Shown here piece by piece: positions 26,232 through 35,519 of a stretch of 64,000 nucleotides of DNA. Under the pieces are notes generated by a model. It had not been told where the DNA came from and ran no database searches. It saw nothing but the letters and a program-made list of their open reading frames with translations. Where the stretch lies: the NCBI RefSeq assembly GCF_001544695.2, contig NZ_FCOM02000035.1, positions 1 to 64,000 of the forward strand, written 5' to 3'. The translations under genes and the position numbers were made by a program. Position 1 is the stretch's first letter. Each line of letters starts with the position of its first letter. This stretch comes from Caballeronia arvi (GTDB taxonomy: Bacteria > Pseudomonadota > Gammaproteobacteria > Burkholderiales > Burkholderiaceae).

Positions 26232-26265
26232 CCGCGAGCGCATCGAGCGCACGAGACGCTCGCGG
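26232..26265 (-). terminator. Stem-loop just after livK
   Basis: CCGCGAGCG at 26232-26240 pairs perfectly with CGCTCGCGG at 26257-26265 around a 16-base loop. It begins eight bases past the livK stop in the leftward direction. No T run follows, so it may be an mRNA-stabilising hairpin or a Rho-aided end rather than a textbook terminator. Confidence 0.45.
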
Positions 26266-26272
26266 ATACCAC

Positions 26273-27424
26273 CTAGTTACCCGTCATTGTCTTTACGGGC
26301 TGCCATTTATTGTCTTTCACCTGGTAAAGCGTCGATATCGGATTTTTCTGGTCACCGTTCGAATCAAACGCGATTTTTCCAGTAATCCCGGTGAACTCTG
26401 TTTGTCTGATAGCTGGCCCAAATGTGGCCGGCTTCGTCGAGCCCATCTTCTTCATCGTTTCGATAGCAAGCCACGTTGCATCGTAAGCAAAGGGTGAATA
26501 CGTGAGGTTCTCAGTACCATACTTCTTCTTGTATTTGTCAGCGAATTCCTTTCCTCGCGGAAGTTCACTGAGTGGGCGGCCGTATTCCCAGGCAAGCGCG
26601 CCTTCTCCAGACGACCCAGCAGTTTGGGTGAACACGGAGTCCGCAACGGCTCCTCCTCCAAGAAACTGCGCCTTCATCCCGAGCTGCTTCATTTGCTTCA
26701 TCACCAACCCCGCTTGACTGTCCAAGCCGCCGAAGTAGACGAGGTCAGCGTTCTCGGCCTTTATCCGAGTGAGTTGAGCACGGAAGTCGACCGCTTTGTC
26801 GTTTGTGTATTCCTGCCCGACAATATTGCCGCCGGCCGCTTTGACTGCCTTGACGAATTCCTCGGCTTCGCCCTGCCCAAAGGCCGTTCGATCATCCAAT
26901 ACCGCGATACGTGCTGCCTTGCTCACAGTAACTGCATACTTGCCGGCAATCCCAGCGTTCTGTGCGTCCGTCGGAATCATTCGATAAACCGTCTTCAATC
27001 CGCGTTGTGTGATGCTCGGATTGGTAGCCGAGGCCAACAACATGGGAATACCAGCGGCCGCATACACCTGCGATGTGGGCAACACGACTCCAGAGTTCAG
27101 AGGACCGATGACGACGGCTGTCCCGTCATCCACAAGCTTTTGCGCAACCTGCATCCCCACGCGTGGATCGCCCTGATCGTCAACGGAATTGATTACAAAC
27201 TCCACTGGCTCGCCACCGATACTGATGTGTTGTGAGTTCGCCTCGTCGATCGCCATACGCACGCCGTTCTCGGTGTCCTTTCCGAGGGAGGCACCACCGC
27301 CCGTTAGTGGTGCGGACACTCCAATCTTTACCACTTGTGCTGCGTTGGCATTCAAAGGGTTGACCATTGATGCTGCCACCGCACCAATGGCTAGTACACC
27401 TACGTATATTTTTTCCTTCAACAT
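26273..27424 (-). CDS. Periplasmic binding protein of a LivK/HAAT-type ABC importer
   Basis: This 383-residue protein has a signal peptide (basic MLKEKIYVG, hydrophobic VLAIGAVAASMV, cleavage near ANAA-Q) and then the type I periplasmic fold: VVKIGVSAPLTGGGASLGKDTENGVRMAIDEA, VIGPLNSGVVLPTSQVYAAAGIPMLLASATNP and YSPFAYDATWLAIETMKK. It captures the cargo and presents it to LivHM. The only binding protein in the window, it is leftward and about 3.3 kb from livF, with the IS30 scar between, so it is either the displaced partner of livHMGF or an orphan receptor. The ligand cannot be read from sequence. Confidence 0.92.
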   Translation of the reverse strand: MLKEKIYVGVLAIGAVAASMVNPLNANAAQVVKIGVSAPLTGGGASLGKDTENGVRMAIDEANSQHISIGGEPVEFVINSVDDQGDPRVGMQVAQKLVDDGTAVVIGPLNSGVVLPTSQVYAAAGIPMLLASATNPSITQRGLKTVYRMIPTDAQNAGIAGKYAVTVSKAARIAVLDDRTAFGQGEAEEFVKAVKAAGGNIVGQEYTNDKAVDFRAQLTRIKAENADLVYFGGLDSQAGLVMKQMKQLGMKAQFLGGGAVADSVFTQTAGSSGEGALAWEYGRPLSELPRGKEFADKYKKKYGTENLTYSPFAYDATWLAIETMKKMGSTKPATFGPAIRQTEFTGITGKIAFDSNGDQKNPISTLYQVKDNKWQPVKTMTGN

Positions 27425-28383
27425 ACCGATCTCCTAACACGCCAAGAATGTGAGGTGAAACGCCCTCAGAGAACTGCTATCAAATACCACCCGACCCGTC
27501 CTCCTGGACGCATATTCCGTTCAGTGAGCTAACACGAGTTCGCTTCATGAGCTTAAAGACATAAGCCTTTATCGCATGTGACTGAGGTCGCGTCCGGGCC
27601 CAACAGCAACTGTGATTGATAGTATCCAGTCGAAAACGTGTTGGATTGAAGGGGGCGGACATTCTGTTGAACGTTTCGGCTTCCCCGGGTATCTACCTAG
27701 GATTTGGCGGAGAAACGGAAAGACGGTGTGAAAGTTTGAGGACTTCTCTGTACTTGTCAATCCCTTCTGGGCGTCTGCCTGTTTGGCGGCGGGCCTCGCG
27801 ACACTGACTAAAGCAGCCATCGATGGAACGTGCGAACTGAGGAGGACAGTGGTCTGGATCTGGAATGGACCAAGTAACAAATCGAGCAGTGTCGAATGGG
27901 AAGCCACCTATTTTTCTCTGCTCCGGGCCCAATAGCTTGGTTCTACTTTGCGTTGTGTCAGGAACGCGATCAATCTCTCTATGCATAAACCATGCAAATA
28001 ACCCCGCTCCCAAGGCGGCGAAAAAGGTCTGGCAGATCGGCTCTGCAAGAACCCGAGAGAACGGGACTAGGCGTTGTCTTTCGCTGCGGCAGTTTAGGTG
28101 GATAAGCCAGTGCTTGCACGATCGACCATGCGCCAAGATTCTACGGCCTGCGGTTTTCGCCGGAGGCCCAATAGGAGCGGCAAAGTCATAAGGGGATGAG
28201 CCCCATGATCGCATCCGCATGTTAGCCTGCGCGGCGCGATCCGACGAAGAGCGCCGACCCACAGGGCAAGCGTCATCGCAGCATTGCTGCCTCAAAACTG
28301 GCGCCCTTTTATATCTGTCGACTCGCTCATTGCCCGGTAAGAGGGGCTCGCCGGCCGCTTACTATCAGGCCGCGGGGCATCGA
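27425..28383. other. Gap, probably decayed coding sequence
   Basis: Nearly one kilobase with several open frames on both strands but none with a recognisable domain or ribosome-binding site. A minus-strand frame contains a hydrophobic stretch (TFFAALGAGLFAWFMHR) and the region 28150-28300 has other hydrophobic pieces in shifted frames. This is compatible with an eroded membrane-protein gene, which I cannot name. Confidence 0.35.
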
Positions 28384-28686
28384 TTACTGGCTGGTGCCTG
28401 CCCCGCTATTGGCTTTTTTCTGAGCATCCTGGATATTTTGCGGATAATCGATATCGTTGCTCGTACCAGGGTTATAACCAGCGTCTTCAAGTTTCTTCAA
28501 CTCTGCGTTTCTCTTCGCGCGCGCTTGTTTTCGAGCCGCCTTCTTTTGTGCCTTCGTGGTGGACGCTGCTTTTGTCGTATCCGTACCGGTCAAACCGTTG
28601 TTTTGAGCGTTCGCATGGGACGCTCCGAAAGCGCCCAGAACGGTCACAACCAATAACACAGCGATGTTTTTGACGCTTGCTTGCAT
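28384..28686 (-). CDS. Small secreted/periplasmic protein (DUF4148-like)
   Basis: The start is placed at ATG 28686 with GAGGAG seven bases upstream, giving 100 residues; a longer frame to 28860 would put the signal peptide in the middle. The signal peptide is MQASVKNIAVLLVVTVLGAFGASHANA. The mature part is Lys/Ala-rich with KAQKKAARKQARAKRNAELKKL, then GYNPGTSNDIDYPQNIQDAQKK. This resembles the small DUF4148-type periplasmic proteins abundant in Burkholderiaceae, whose function is unknown. Single gene. Confidence 0.7.
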   Translation of the reverse strand: MQASVKNIAVLLVVTVLGAFGASHANAQNNGLTGTDTTKAASTTKAQKKAARKQARAKRNAELKKLEDAGYNPGTSNDIDYPQNIQDAQKKANSGAGTSQ

Positions 28687-28953
28687 GTCGACTCCTCTAG
28701 TAGTTGCGGTGACGTCTTCCAATCCTGCGATGCGATGGTGAGCGTAACACTTTACGTGCTGTACAAAAATTACCCGCGGGGGCCGCCTCTCCGATACCGA
28801 ACGCATACATAGCGTCAAAGTCGCGGGCGACGATCGCTTAAATCTCCTCAGGAAACGCAAGTAATAAGTCCCGCGTCCGCACGTATTTGCCCAAAACTAT
28901 CGCGGAACTCCCGTTCTGAAGAGTGTTCGGGCTTTTTGGATACAACGTGCGGA

Positions 28954-30105
28954 CTAAAAACGGTGAAACATGCCGGCCGTGACTGCCACCTGTCTTTTGG
29001 TCGTTGACGCGCCAGCAGGGCTCGCATATTCGATGTTCGCATGCTGCGCGTCACCGGCGGCGAGCTGGAAGATTCCGACGAGATACAAAGTCGTCCTTTT
29101 GGACAAAGAGTAATTGTTGAACAGCGAGATCTGGTGATACTTCGGTGCGAACTCGGTTGGCTGAACTTTGCCCATGGTGTAGATATAGTCGAGTGCGACC
29201 TGGTAAGCCGGCGTAACGTATTTGCTCACATTGGCTTCAATGTTGGTGAAGCCAGCGCGTGCCGTCGCGAGGCCAAGTTGGCTCACACCAAGGTTGTCAA
29301 AACGACTATGCGTGACGACCATTGCGACAGTTGTCGTACCGAGCACGTAGGATCCGCCGCCTCCATAAAGTTCCATATTCGTTGGCGTAAGCGCGTACGC
29401 AAACGTCGGCGACTGCGCGGTGATCGACGGGAACAGCGCCGTATTCCAGATGCCCTCGGGCGCCGCCAATGACGGATGGTTCATGCGCATGTACGCAGCT
29501 GAGAGACTCAGCGGACCATTGGCGTAGTTCAGCCCGAAGCTTAAGGCACTCTGATTGCCGAAGCTGCCGGCCACACCACCGAAGCTGTACATCAGGCCCG
29601 CCTGCAGCCCACTATAATTCGGCGACAAATACTTCACCGCGTTACTCGTGCGGAACTGGAAGTTGAAATTGTTGTTATCGCCGATAGACGCCGCATAGCC
29701 GTTCCACTTCAGTGCCGCGGAATATTGGGCGAGCCAGTTTTGCGTGAGGTCGTACTGACGGCCGAATGTGACCACGCCGAGCGTATCGCTTTGCAAGCCG
29801 ACAAACGCCTGACGACCGAATTCACGACCGCCTTGGGACATTGAGCCGGTATTCGGGTTGAAACCGCCTTCGAGTGTGAAGAGCGTACGCAGGCCGCCTC
29901 CCAGATCTTCCACGCCTTTGAGGCCCCATCTGCTTGGACCGGTCGCCGTCGACACCGACGGTCCTTTCAAGGAATTATTTGCGTAGATCAGGCCTCCCAT
30001 CACGAGGCCATACAGCGTGACGCTGCTCGACGGCGACGACTGGGCATATGCCGCCGGAGAGGCGATAGCCGATGTCAACAACATTGCAGAGCAAACTCGT
30101 TTCAT
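28954..30105 (-). CDS. Gram-negative outer-membrane porin, copy 1
   Basis: This 383-residue protein starts at ATG 30105 (GGAAGACCCC upstream). The signal peptide is MKRVCSAMLLTSAIASPAAYA and the mature part is a 16-stranded porin of the OmpC/Porin_4 type: SSVTLYGLVMGGLIYANNS, SRWGLKGVEDLGGGLRTLFTLE, REFGRQAFVGLQSDTLGVVTFGRQYD and the C-terminal Phe in VAVTAGMFHRF needed for membrane insertion. It forms a trimeric diffusion channel. A second copy at 49896-51047 differs, as far as I can see, only at residue 13 (Ala here, Val there). Its place beside the aromatic block suggests uptake of small aromatic acids. Confidence 0.95.
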   Translation of the reverse strand: MKRVCSAMLLTSAIASPAAYAQSSPSSSVTLYGLVMGGLIYANNSLKGPSVSTATGPSRWGLKGVEDLGGGLRTLFTLEGGFNPNTGSMSQGGREFGRQAFVGLQSDTLGVVTFGRQYDLTQNWLAQYSAALKWNGYAASIGDNNNFNFQFRTSNAVKYLSPNYSGLQAGLMYSFGGVAGSFGNQSALSFGLNYANGPLSLSAAYMRMNHPSLAAPEGIWNTALFPSITAQSPTFAYALTPTNMELYGGGGSYVLGTTTVAMVVTHSRFDNLGVSQLGLATARAGFTNIEANVSKYVTPAYQVALDYIYTMGKVQPTEFAPKYHQISLFNNYSLSKRTTLYLVGIFQLAAGDAQHANIEYASPAGASTTKRQVAVTAGMFHRF

Positions 30106-30141
30106 GGGGTCTTCCCCGTCAAATCGATCGCAAACGTGGTT
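28961..30141. repeat. Porin direct repeat, left copy
   Basis: About 1.18 kb covering the porin gene and some 36 bases upstream is repeated almost exactly at 49903-51083 in the same orientation, offset 20942 bases. Similarity stops abruptly at the stop codon on one side and soon after AAATCGATCGCAAACGTGG on the other. The pair brackets much of the catabolic cluster. Confidence 0.95.
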
Positions 30142-30290
30142 GAAGAAAAGGTCGAAGCAAAAGATCAACGTAGGGCTTTATGGAAGCCCGGCATACAGCG
30201 GCTTTTTTCGGTCACACCTGGATCACGCTTCCGAGTGCGACACCGCCCTTGGGACACAGAAAACTTCGTTTCCACTGCTTTCAACCTTCT

Positions 30291-31232
30291 TCAATAGCCA
30301 CGGCACAGATCAACACGGCCTGTGGGGACTCGCGCGTCTTCGATAGCCCTGATCTTTTCTGCTACCTGCCTGACGCTTTCGCCCGGCATCGTTTGAGCCG
30401 AGATATGCGGTGTAATCGTGATACGGTGCTCGTCCCAGAACGGATGCGAAGCGGGCAACGGCTCTTCACGGAATACGTCGAGCATCGCGCCCGCAACTTG
30501 ACCGGTGTGGATCGCGTCGAGTAGATCGTTTTCGACCAGATGAACACCGCGCGCCAGATTGACGATATAAGCGCCCCTACCCAGGAGAGAAAAGGTTCCC
30601 TTTCCTAGAACATTGCGTGTATCCGCTGTATTCGGAAGGAGGTTTATCAAGACATGAACACCATGCAGGAACGACTCGAATTGCTCCGTACCGCTAAAGC
30701 TGAGCACGCCGTCAATAGATTTATGTGAGCGGCTGTACCCTCGAACCTCCATGCCAAGAAGCGCCAACCGGCTTGCTACTGCGGCGCCCAAGCTTCCAAG
30801 GCCCATTACGCCAACGACCACATCGCTCGCAACTCGCGGGGAAAGCGGCTGCCATAGGCGTTCTCTACGCTGGAATTCGTATTCATCGAAACTCCGAAAG
30901 TGCCGCAAGGTTGCATAGGTGGCGTATTCGACCATCTGTATGGCCATCCCTGCATCTTCAAGCCGATAGATCGGCACGCCTTCCGGAATCGCGCCAGGGT
31001 GGCTGCAGTGGAGATCCAACATGGCATCGACACCCGCGCCCATGTTGACAATCGCCTTCAGGTGGACGCGTCCGGTCAGTACCTCGGGAGCCGGCTTCCA
31101 CACCAACGCGTAATCTGCCGGCAAATCGTCCCCGTCCGCCCAGCTGCGAATCTCCGCATCCGGCAATGCGCCACGTAATAACGGTAGCCAGAGGTCAGGG
31201 TCTTTCCCGGTCATCGCGACTAGAATTTTCAT
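30291..31232 (-). CDS. D-2-hydroxyacid dehydrogenase, GhrA-like
   Basis: A 313-residue NAD(P)-dependent enzyme resembling glyoxylate/hydroxypyruvate reductase A. Landmarks: KAIVNMGAGVDAML, the Rossmann site VVGVMGLGSLGAAVASRLALLG, the catalytic Arg in IVNLARGVHLVE, Glu in MLDVFREEPLP and His in ITITPHISAQT. It reduces 2-oxo acids to D-2-hydroxyacids. It starts six bases after the VOC gene and lies in an apparent operon reductase-VOC-this gene. Within an aromatic pathway it might act on glyoxylate or a short oxo acid side product; the substrate is unassigned. Confidence 0.88.
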   Translation of the reverse strand: MKILVAMTGKDPDLWLPLLRGALPDAEIRSWADGDDLPADYALVWKPAPEVLTGRVHLKAIVNMGAGVDAMLDLHCSHPGAIPEGVPIYRLEDAGMAIQMVEYATYATLRHFRSFDEYEFQRRERLWQPLSPRVASDVVVGVMGLGSLGAAVASRLALLGMEVRGYSRSHKSIDGVLSFSGTEQFESFLHGVHVLINLLPNTADTRNVLGKGTFSLLGRGAYIVNLARGVHLVENDLLDAIHTGQVAGAMLDVFREEPLPASHPFWDEHRITITPHISAQTMPGESVRQVAEKIRAIEDARVPTGRVDLCRGY

Positions 31233-31238
31233 GATCGG

Positions 31239-31661
31239 TCAGACGCCGAAGAGCTGAGTCAAGTCCGACATCGCTTTGAACTCGATCGCATTCCCAAATG
31301 GGTCTAAAAAAAACATCGTCGCCTGCTCGCCGGCCTGTCCACGAAAACGGACCTGCGGCTTGACAATGAATTGAATCGCGGCCGCTTGAACCTGTTCGGC
31401 CAAAGCACTCCATTCGTTTAACGTCAGAACGACACCGAAACGAGGAATAGGAACTGCCTCGACATCTACGTCGCTTTTGTTCAATGGCCGGGGAGCATCG
31501 CTGAGATGCGCCACGATCTGATGACCGAACAGATTGAAGTCAATCCAGTGGTCGGTACTTCGTCCTTCATGGCACCCCAGTACTTCGCCATAAAACTTAC
31601 GAGCGATGTCCAGATTGTAGACAGGAAATGCCAGATGAAATGGGCGCAATGTGTTCGTCAT
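31239..31661 (-). CDS. VOC-fold protein (glyoxalase/dioxygenase superfamily), paralogue A
   Basis: A 140-residue single-domain VOC protein. It has FHLAFPVYNLDIARKFYGEVLGC near the N-terminus, GRSTDHWIDFNLFGHQIVAHL, and EQATMFFLDPFGNAIEFKA at the end, giving His/Glu metal ligands (FHLAF, HQIVAH, IEFK). A paralogue at 45285-45701 shares most residues. The domain is too short for a two-domain type I extradiol dioxygenase. It could be an isomerase, a decarboxylase-like enzyme or a small dioxygenase in the ring-fission route. Co-directional with the ferredoxin reductase 69 bases upstream. Confidence 0.8.
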   Translation of the reverse strand: MTNTLRPFHLAFPVYNLDIARKFYGEVLGCHEGRSTDHWIDFNLFGHQIVAHLSDAPRPLNKSDVDVEAVPIPRFGVVLTLNEWSALAEQVQAAAIQFIVKPQVRFRGQAGEQATMFFLDPFGNAIEFKAMSDLTQLFGV

Positions 31662-31730
31662 CCTTGCAATACCTATTAATTCGAGGGATTTCGCGGCTTT
31701 CTTCGTGATTTTTCGATAAAAGCGAGCAGA

Positions 31731-32975
31731 TCAGGTCGAAACTTGTTGGCGCCACTTTCCGAGATCTATCGTCAAGTCGGACAGAACGTCTTCGGGAACC
31801 TCTGCGCCCGCGTTGACGAAAGCCTTGCCTGCGCGCATATCGCGCGCCGCACCGACAGCACTCACCCCTATCACCACGCCATTGCTTAAGTGAAATATCG
31901 CGAACGAGCCAGTGTCGGGATTACCGCGCACGACGTTCCGATCCCCAGCGGAGACGCCGAACGATTGAACGCTGAAATCGTACTGATCCGACCAATAGCC
32001 GCTAATCTCGGCGTAGTCGGGTCCACCCACGACCATTGCCCGCCCCACGTGTTCACCATGCGCGGACGCATGCGCCCAATTTTCTTGGCGGTCCATCCGT
32101 TCAAGCAACGAGTTGTAGTGAAATGTTACTTCGCCTGCCGCATAGATATGGTCATCGTCAGTCCGACCCTGACCATCTACATGAATACCCGCCGCACTAA
32201 CGGTAAGACCGGCTGCTTCAGCGAGTCCAATGTTCGGGACTACGCCCACGCCGACGACTATCGCGTCCGCAAATACCGCGCTGCCGTCCGAAAGTGTGAC
32301 CCGATACCCATTGGCATGTTTTTCAACACCGAGGATCGTGGTCTGTGTCCGGATATCAACTTGGTGCTTCATGTGTCGATCGACGATAAAATCGCACATT
32401 GTCTCGCACGTAGCGCGAGCCATGGGCCTGGCCGAAGCCTCGAGCACCGTGACCGCGATACCGAGATCCCTGGCAACGGCCGCGACTTCCAGACCAATGA
32501 CGCCCGCGCCAATGATCAACAGCCGGCTGATCTTTGGGAGAGCATCGCGCAGTGCAATCGCGTCGGAAAGTCTTCGCAGATAAAACACCATCGACATACC
32601 AGTCGGCAAGATCGGCAATGCTCGCAATGATGAGCCGGTTGCGATAAGCAGCTTTTCATAATGCACGATTGTGCCGTCCGAAAAACGTACGCGACGAGTG
32701 TCGCGTTCGATCCGCTCAGCGGCACGGCCCAACATCATTTCAATGCGATTTCGGGCATAGAAATCTGAATCCCGTAACTGCAGGCGCTGGAGTGCATCGG
32801 GCTCGCGCAAAACCTCTTTCGACAGAGGTGGCCGATCGTAAGGACTTTCTGGTTCGTCACTTGCCAAGATCACGCGCCCCTCAAATCCCGCCTGACGTAT
32901 ACCATCGGCGGCACTCACCCCGGACAAGCCTGCGCCAACGATTAAAATCGCCTCGTTTCGATTCTCGAAGTTCAT
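31731..32975 (-). CDS. FAD-dependent ferredoxin reductase of a Rieske oxygenase system
   Basis: About 414 residues from ATG 32975 (GGGGGAAA seven bases upstream). It is a two-dinucleotide flavoprotein of the putidaredoxin/BphA4 type: ILIVGAGLSGVSAADGIRQAG (FAD), LIIGAGVIGLEVAAVARDLGI (NAD), then the FAD-contact segment DDHIYAAGEV. The C-terminal reductase domain holds YWSDQYDFSVQSFG. It passes electrons from NADH to a Rieske ferredoxin, here plausibly that at 47408-47728. A palindromic operator candidate lies 72-86 bases upstream of the start. It leads the reductase-VOC-GhrA operon. Confidence 0.9.
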   Translation of the reverse strand: MNFENRNEAILIVGAGLSGVSAADGIRQAGFEGRVILASDEPESPYDRPPLSKEVLREPDALQRLQLRDSDFYARNRIEMMLGRAAERIERDTRRVRFSDGTIVHYEKLLIATGSSLRALPILPTGMSMVFYLRRLSDAIALRDALPKISRLLIIGAGVIGLEVAAVARDLGIAVTVLEASARPMARATCETMCDFIVDRHMKHQVDIRTQTTILGVEKHANGYRVTLSDGSAVFADAIVVGVGVVPNIGLAEAAGLTVSAAGIHVDGQGRTDDDHIYAAGEVTFHYNSLLERMDRQENWAHASAHGEHVGRAMVVGGPDYAEISGYWSDQYDFSVQSFGVSAGDRNVVRGNPDTGSFAIFHLSNGVVIGVSAVGAARDMRAGKAFVNAGAEVPEDVLSDLTIDLGKWRQQVST

Positions 32976-33046
32976 CAACGTTTCCCCCATGCGCCCTCGA
33001 GCATGCTCGCTCGGTCATGACGATCACCCATGCAAACACTGCACAA

Positions 33047-33061
33047 TGTGCACTGTATACA
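33047..33061. promoter_or_regulatory. Candidate shared operator, site A
   Basis: TGTGCACTGTATACA, an imperfect palindrome 72-86 bases upstream of the ferredoxin reductase start. The same 15 bases occur at 55864-55878, and close variants lie at 36383, 36578/36585 and 48947. A dyad of this length suits GntR-, LysR- or TetR-type dimers. Confidence 0.65.
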
Positions 33062-34013
33062 TAACAAAAGCTTCCATCACGTTGTGGATTAATGCCGAAG
33101 GGAATGACCTTCGATCGTCGTCAACGCGGTGCAAAGCACTACCACGATCCCTTCACATCGCGTTCGCTATGAAATTTAAACAACGGCAAACTGCTCTATC
33201 GATTTCTAGCCGATTCCCGCAGCGTAATGCGACGCGCGTCAAGCAACAACCGAAATTTACAACCCGTATGCAACAGAAAAACTCACGCATCGCAAAGCGC
33301 GCGTTGAACGCGTCTCCACCAATCTGCTGCGTACGCTTGCAAGGCTGATCCCATTAAACCGATGACCGGGCCCTCGCGCTGCCCGGCCACGTGCCAAGAC
33401 ATCGTGCCGGCCTGCGTGAAGACGTGATGGGCGTGAGTCCTGCGCTTCACGTGACGTCGAATGGCACGGAGCGCTCAAGCGGCACGTTCCGCCTTGCCGC
33501 GACGGCATTTTTGTACCGACCTCCTGATTCGGGAGCATCGAGCGCGCCCTTCACGGGATTCCCGTTGGTGTCTCCGAGTGGACACTCACAGGCATCTGCC
33601 AAGTTGCGTGCGGTCAGGAGCAGACTTTATATGTCGGGAGCCGACGACCGAGCAACAATTTGGATCTCAGAGCGCGTTTCCCGTTGCGCCGCGGAAACTG
33701 ACAACGTTTTCTCGTCCTCGATACGCTCGACTACCGCGCTAGCAGCATGCGCATGAAAGACAGATCTGCCAGCCAATGTGAGCTTTAGCGCATCACTCCG
33801 CGTCGCGACGACCGCCTCGACGATGCTGTAGTCGCGGCGGCCCACGTACAAATTCGCCGCGATGCACTCGGCACTTCTGTGCGTCGTGCTCTGGGGAATC
33901 GATCGTTCGCTATTCGCATGCGCTCTGCACGTGTTCCTCCGCTGTTGAAGGCGATCTGATCTCCGTTGGCCGCAGAACGAGCCGAAGTCGACTGCCCTCG
34001 CGGCACCGGATGT
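33062..34013. other. Gap right of the reductase promoter
   Basis: Up to about 33385 this is upstream sequence that has a diverged duplicate at about 55880-56205. Beyond it, a minus-strand frame ending near 33630 (YVGRRDYSIVEAVVATRSDALKL) looks like a piece of a decayed protein. No complete gene is supported. Confidence 0.45.
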
Positions 34014-34277
34014 TCAATTGATCTTTGCTTCCAGCGTCCAGGCAGATTGTTCAACCTGCATAGCTGGTAGTTCAGGCTCGGGTGGGAAGATACGCCACGA
34101 CCCATCTCTGTGGCGAAAAAAGAACATTGCCCTTGAGCCCGCCCCACTTTCTGCAACGACACGAACGTAGCGCCCGCGCCCAGATCGTCGAAAGTGACTG
34201 ACTCTAAACCCTCTCGTTGGATCTGGTGCCAGCCAATTCTGAACCATGCTTCTCAGTGATTTTCCTCCATTTGCCAT
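34014..34277 (-). CDS. Small hypothetical protein
   Basis: About 87 residues from ATG 34277, preceded by GGAGAAGG. It contains MVQNWLAPDPTRGFRVSHF, GRYVRVVAE and AMFFFRHRDGSWRIFPP, a compact beta-rich layout that reads as genuine coding sequence. I cannot name the family. Two further in-frame ATGs lie upstream at 34289 and 34292. It is isolated between decayed sequence and the alpha/beta hydrolase gene at 34650. Confidence 0.5.
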   Translation of the reverse strand: MANGGKSLRSMVQNWLAPDPTRGFRVSHFRRSGRGRYVRVVAESGAGSRAMFFFRHRDGSWRIFPPEPELPAMQVEQSAWTLEAKIN

Positions 34278-34649
34278 AGCCTTCTCCATCATGCTAAAAC
34301 GTCGCGGTGAGCGATCGTACGGATTTAGAAGATGTGATTAGTACACCTTTTCATCTCCTTCGAACGCGAACCCAGCGGCCTCCCAAGCGCGCGATTGAAG
34401 GAGTCGGCGTCAGGTGTGGGTGGCAGTGGCCCCGGCGAAGCAGCAGTCGACACGACTGGCACGAATGCGGACGGTGTGCAGGCGATGTAAATCGCCACTC
34501 TCTTTCCGTTAATTGCTCGTGGTGGAATGGTCCTTGCCTGCTAATCTCTACTCCGACAATAAAACTCTCAGACGAAACGCCGACCGGTTTGTATCTTCCG
34601 TCTCTACTCTCACCCTTGAAATGACAGATAGACTCCGCCGGCAAGGCTT
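34278..34649. other. Gap between small protein and hydrolase
   Basis: About 370 bases. Frames on both strands are Arg-rich shadows. No repeat, operator or hairpin stood out. Confidence 0.35.
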
Positions 34650-35441
34650 CTACCCTCCTGACTGCTGTATTTGCTGAACCGTCCCTCTTTCCAACCATGC
34701 GCCGACAAGCAAATTAAACGACTCGGCATCTTCAAAATAGGCAGAATGCCCACAACCGCTCAACCTGATAAGTTCCGCGCCAACAACACAATCGCATGCG
34801 GCTGCAATGAGTTCCTCGGGAAATAAAACATCTTCGGAGCCCGACACGAATGCGATTCTCACGCCGGTTTTAACGAGTTCTTGAGGCGAATGCGATGCCT
34901 GGTGCCCCGTAATGTTCTTGGCGTTATATCGATTGAAGCTCGCCAACTGCAGATACAACATCGTCGATTCTGGTTCGCGTTCCACGTATGCCCGACCGAG
35001 CACTCGCTCAACCTGCGACAGCTTCGCTGTCTCGCGACGTAGCATGCTCAGGCTCGATGCGAGAGGCTCCGGCAACGCTAAGCCGACCAGTGAATCTGCA
35101 ATCACCAGCGATTCGACGCGTTGCGGGAATCGGCAGGTAAAATCGATTGCAGTCCCAGCACCCATTGATTGAGCCACAATTGAGACACGAGGAAGTCTCA
35201 GCTCGTTCATAACGAGGAGGAGATCGTCTGTAAATGCTGCACGACCCATCAGCTCACCGTCTGTCGAATTTCCGAAGCCGCGTGCATCAACGAGAATCAA
35301 CTGGAAGCGATTGCGCCACGCAACGACCTGTTTGAACCAACTGGCATGATTCCCGCCCACGCCGTGCAGCAAAACAATAGGTGGGCCTTCGCCATGAACT
35401 TCATAATACTGGCGGCTAATGCCGCGTTCTATATAAGGCAA
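34650..35441 (-). CDS. Alpha/beta-hydrolase, substrate unknown
   Basis: A 263-residue alpha/beta-hydrolase. The oxyanion region is IVLLHGVGGNHASW, the nucleophile elbow IVAQSMGAGTAI (Ser in A-Q-S-M-G, with Ala in place of the first Gly), a catalytic Asp candidate lies in FVSGSEDVLFPEE and the His is in SGCGHSAYFEDAESF. It differs clearly from the two ring-fission hydrolases at 36735 and 41077, so it is a third type, possibly an enol-lactone or ester hydrolase. It follows the hydratase gene by 78 bases in the same direction and probably shares its operator-linked promoter. Confidence 0.85.
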   Translation of the reverse strand: MPYIERGISRQYYEVHGEGPPIVLLHGVGGNHASWFKQVVAWRNRFQLILVDARGFGNSTDGELMGRAAFTDDLLLVMNELRLPRVSIVAQSMGAGTAIDFTCRFPQRVESLVIADSLVGLALPEPLASSLSMLRRETAKLSQVERVLGRAYVEREPESTMLYLQLASFNRYNAKNITGHQASHSPQELVKTGVRIAFVSGSEDVLFPEELIAAACDCVVGAELIRLSGCGHSAYFEDAESFNLLVGAWLERGTVQQIQQSGG

Positions 35442-35519
35442 ACCTAGTCCCTCTCAGACGTTCTCATTGGTAGAACGAGGTGCGCACCCGCAAACCGGCG
35501 AGCTTGCCGACATCTCGAT

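Noticed and set aside
31239..31661. Type I extradiol dioxygenase
   Set aside because: Only one VOC module of 140 residues is present; type I ring-cleavage enzymes usually have two, so the call stays at VOC fold.
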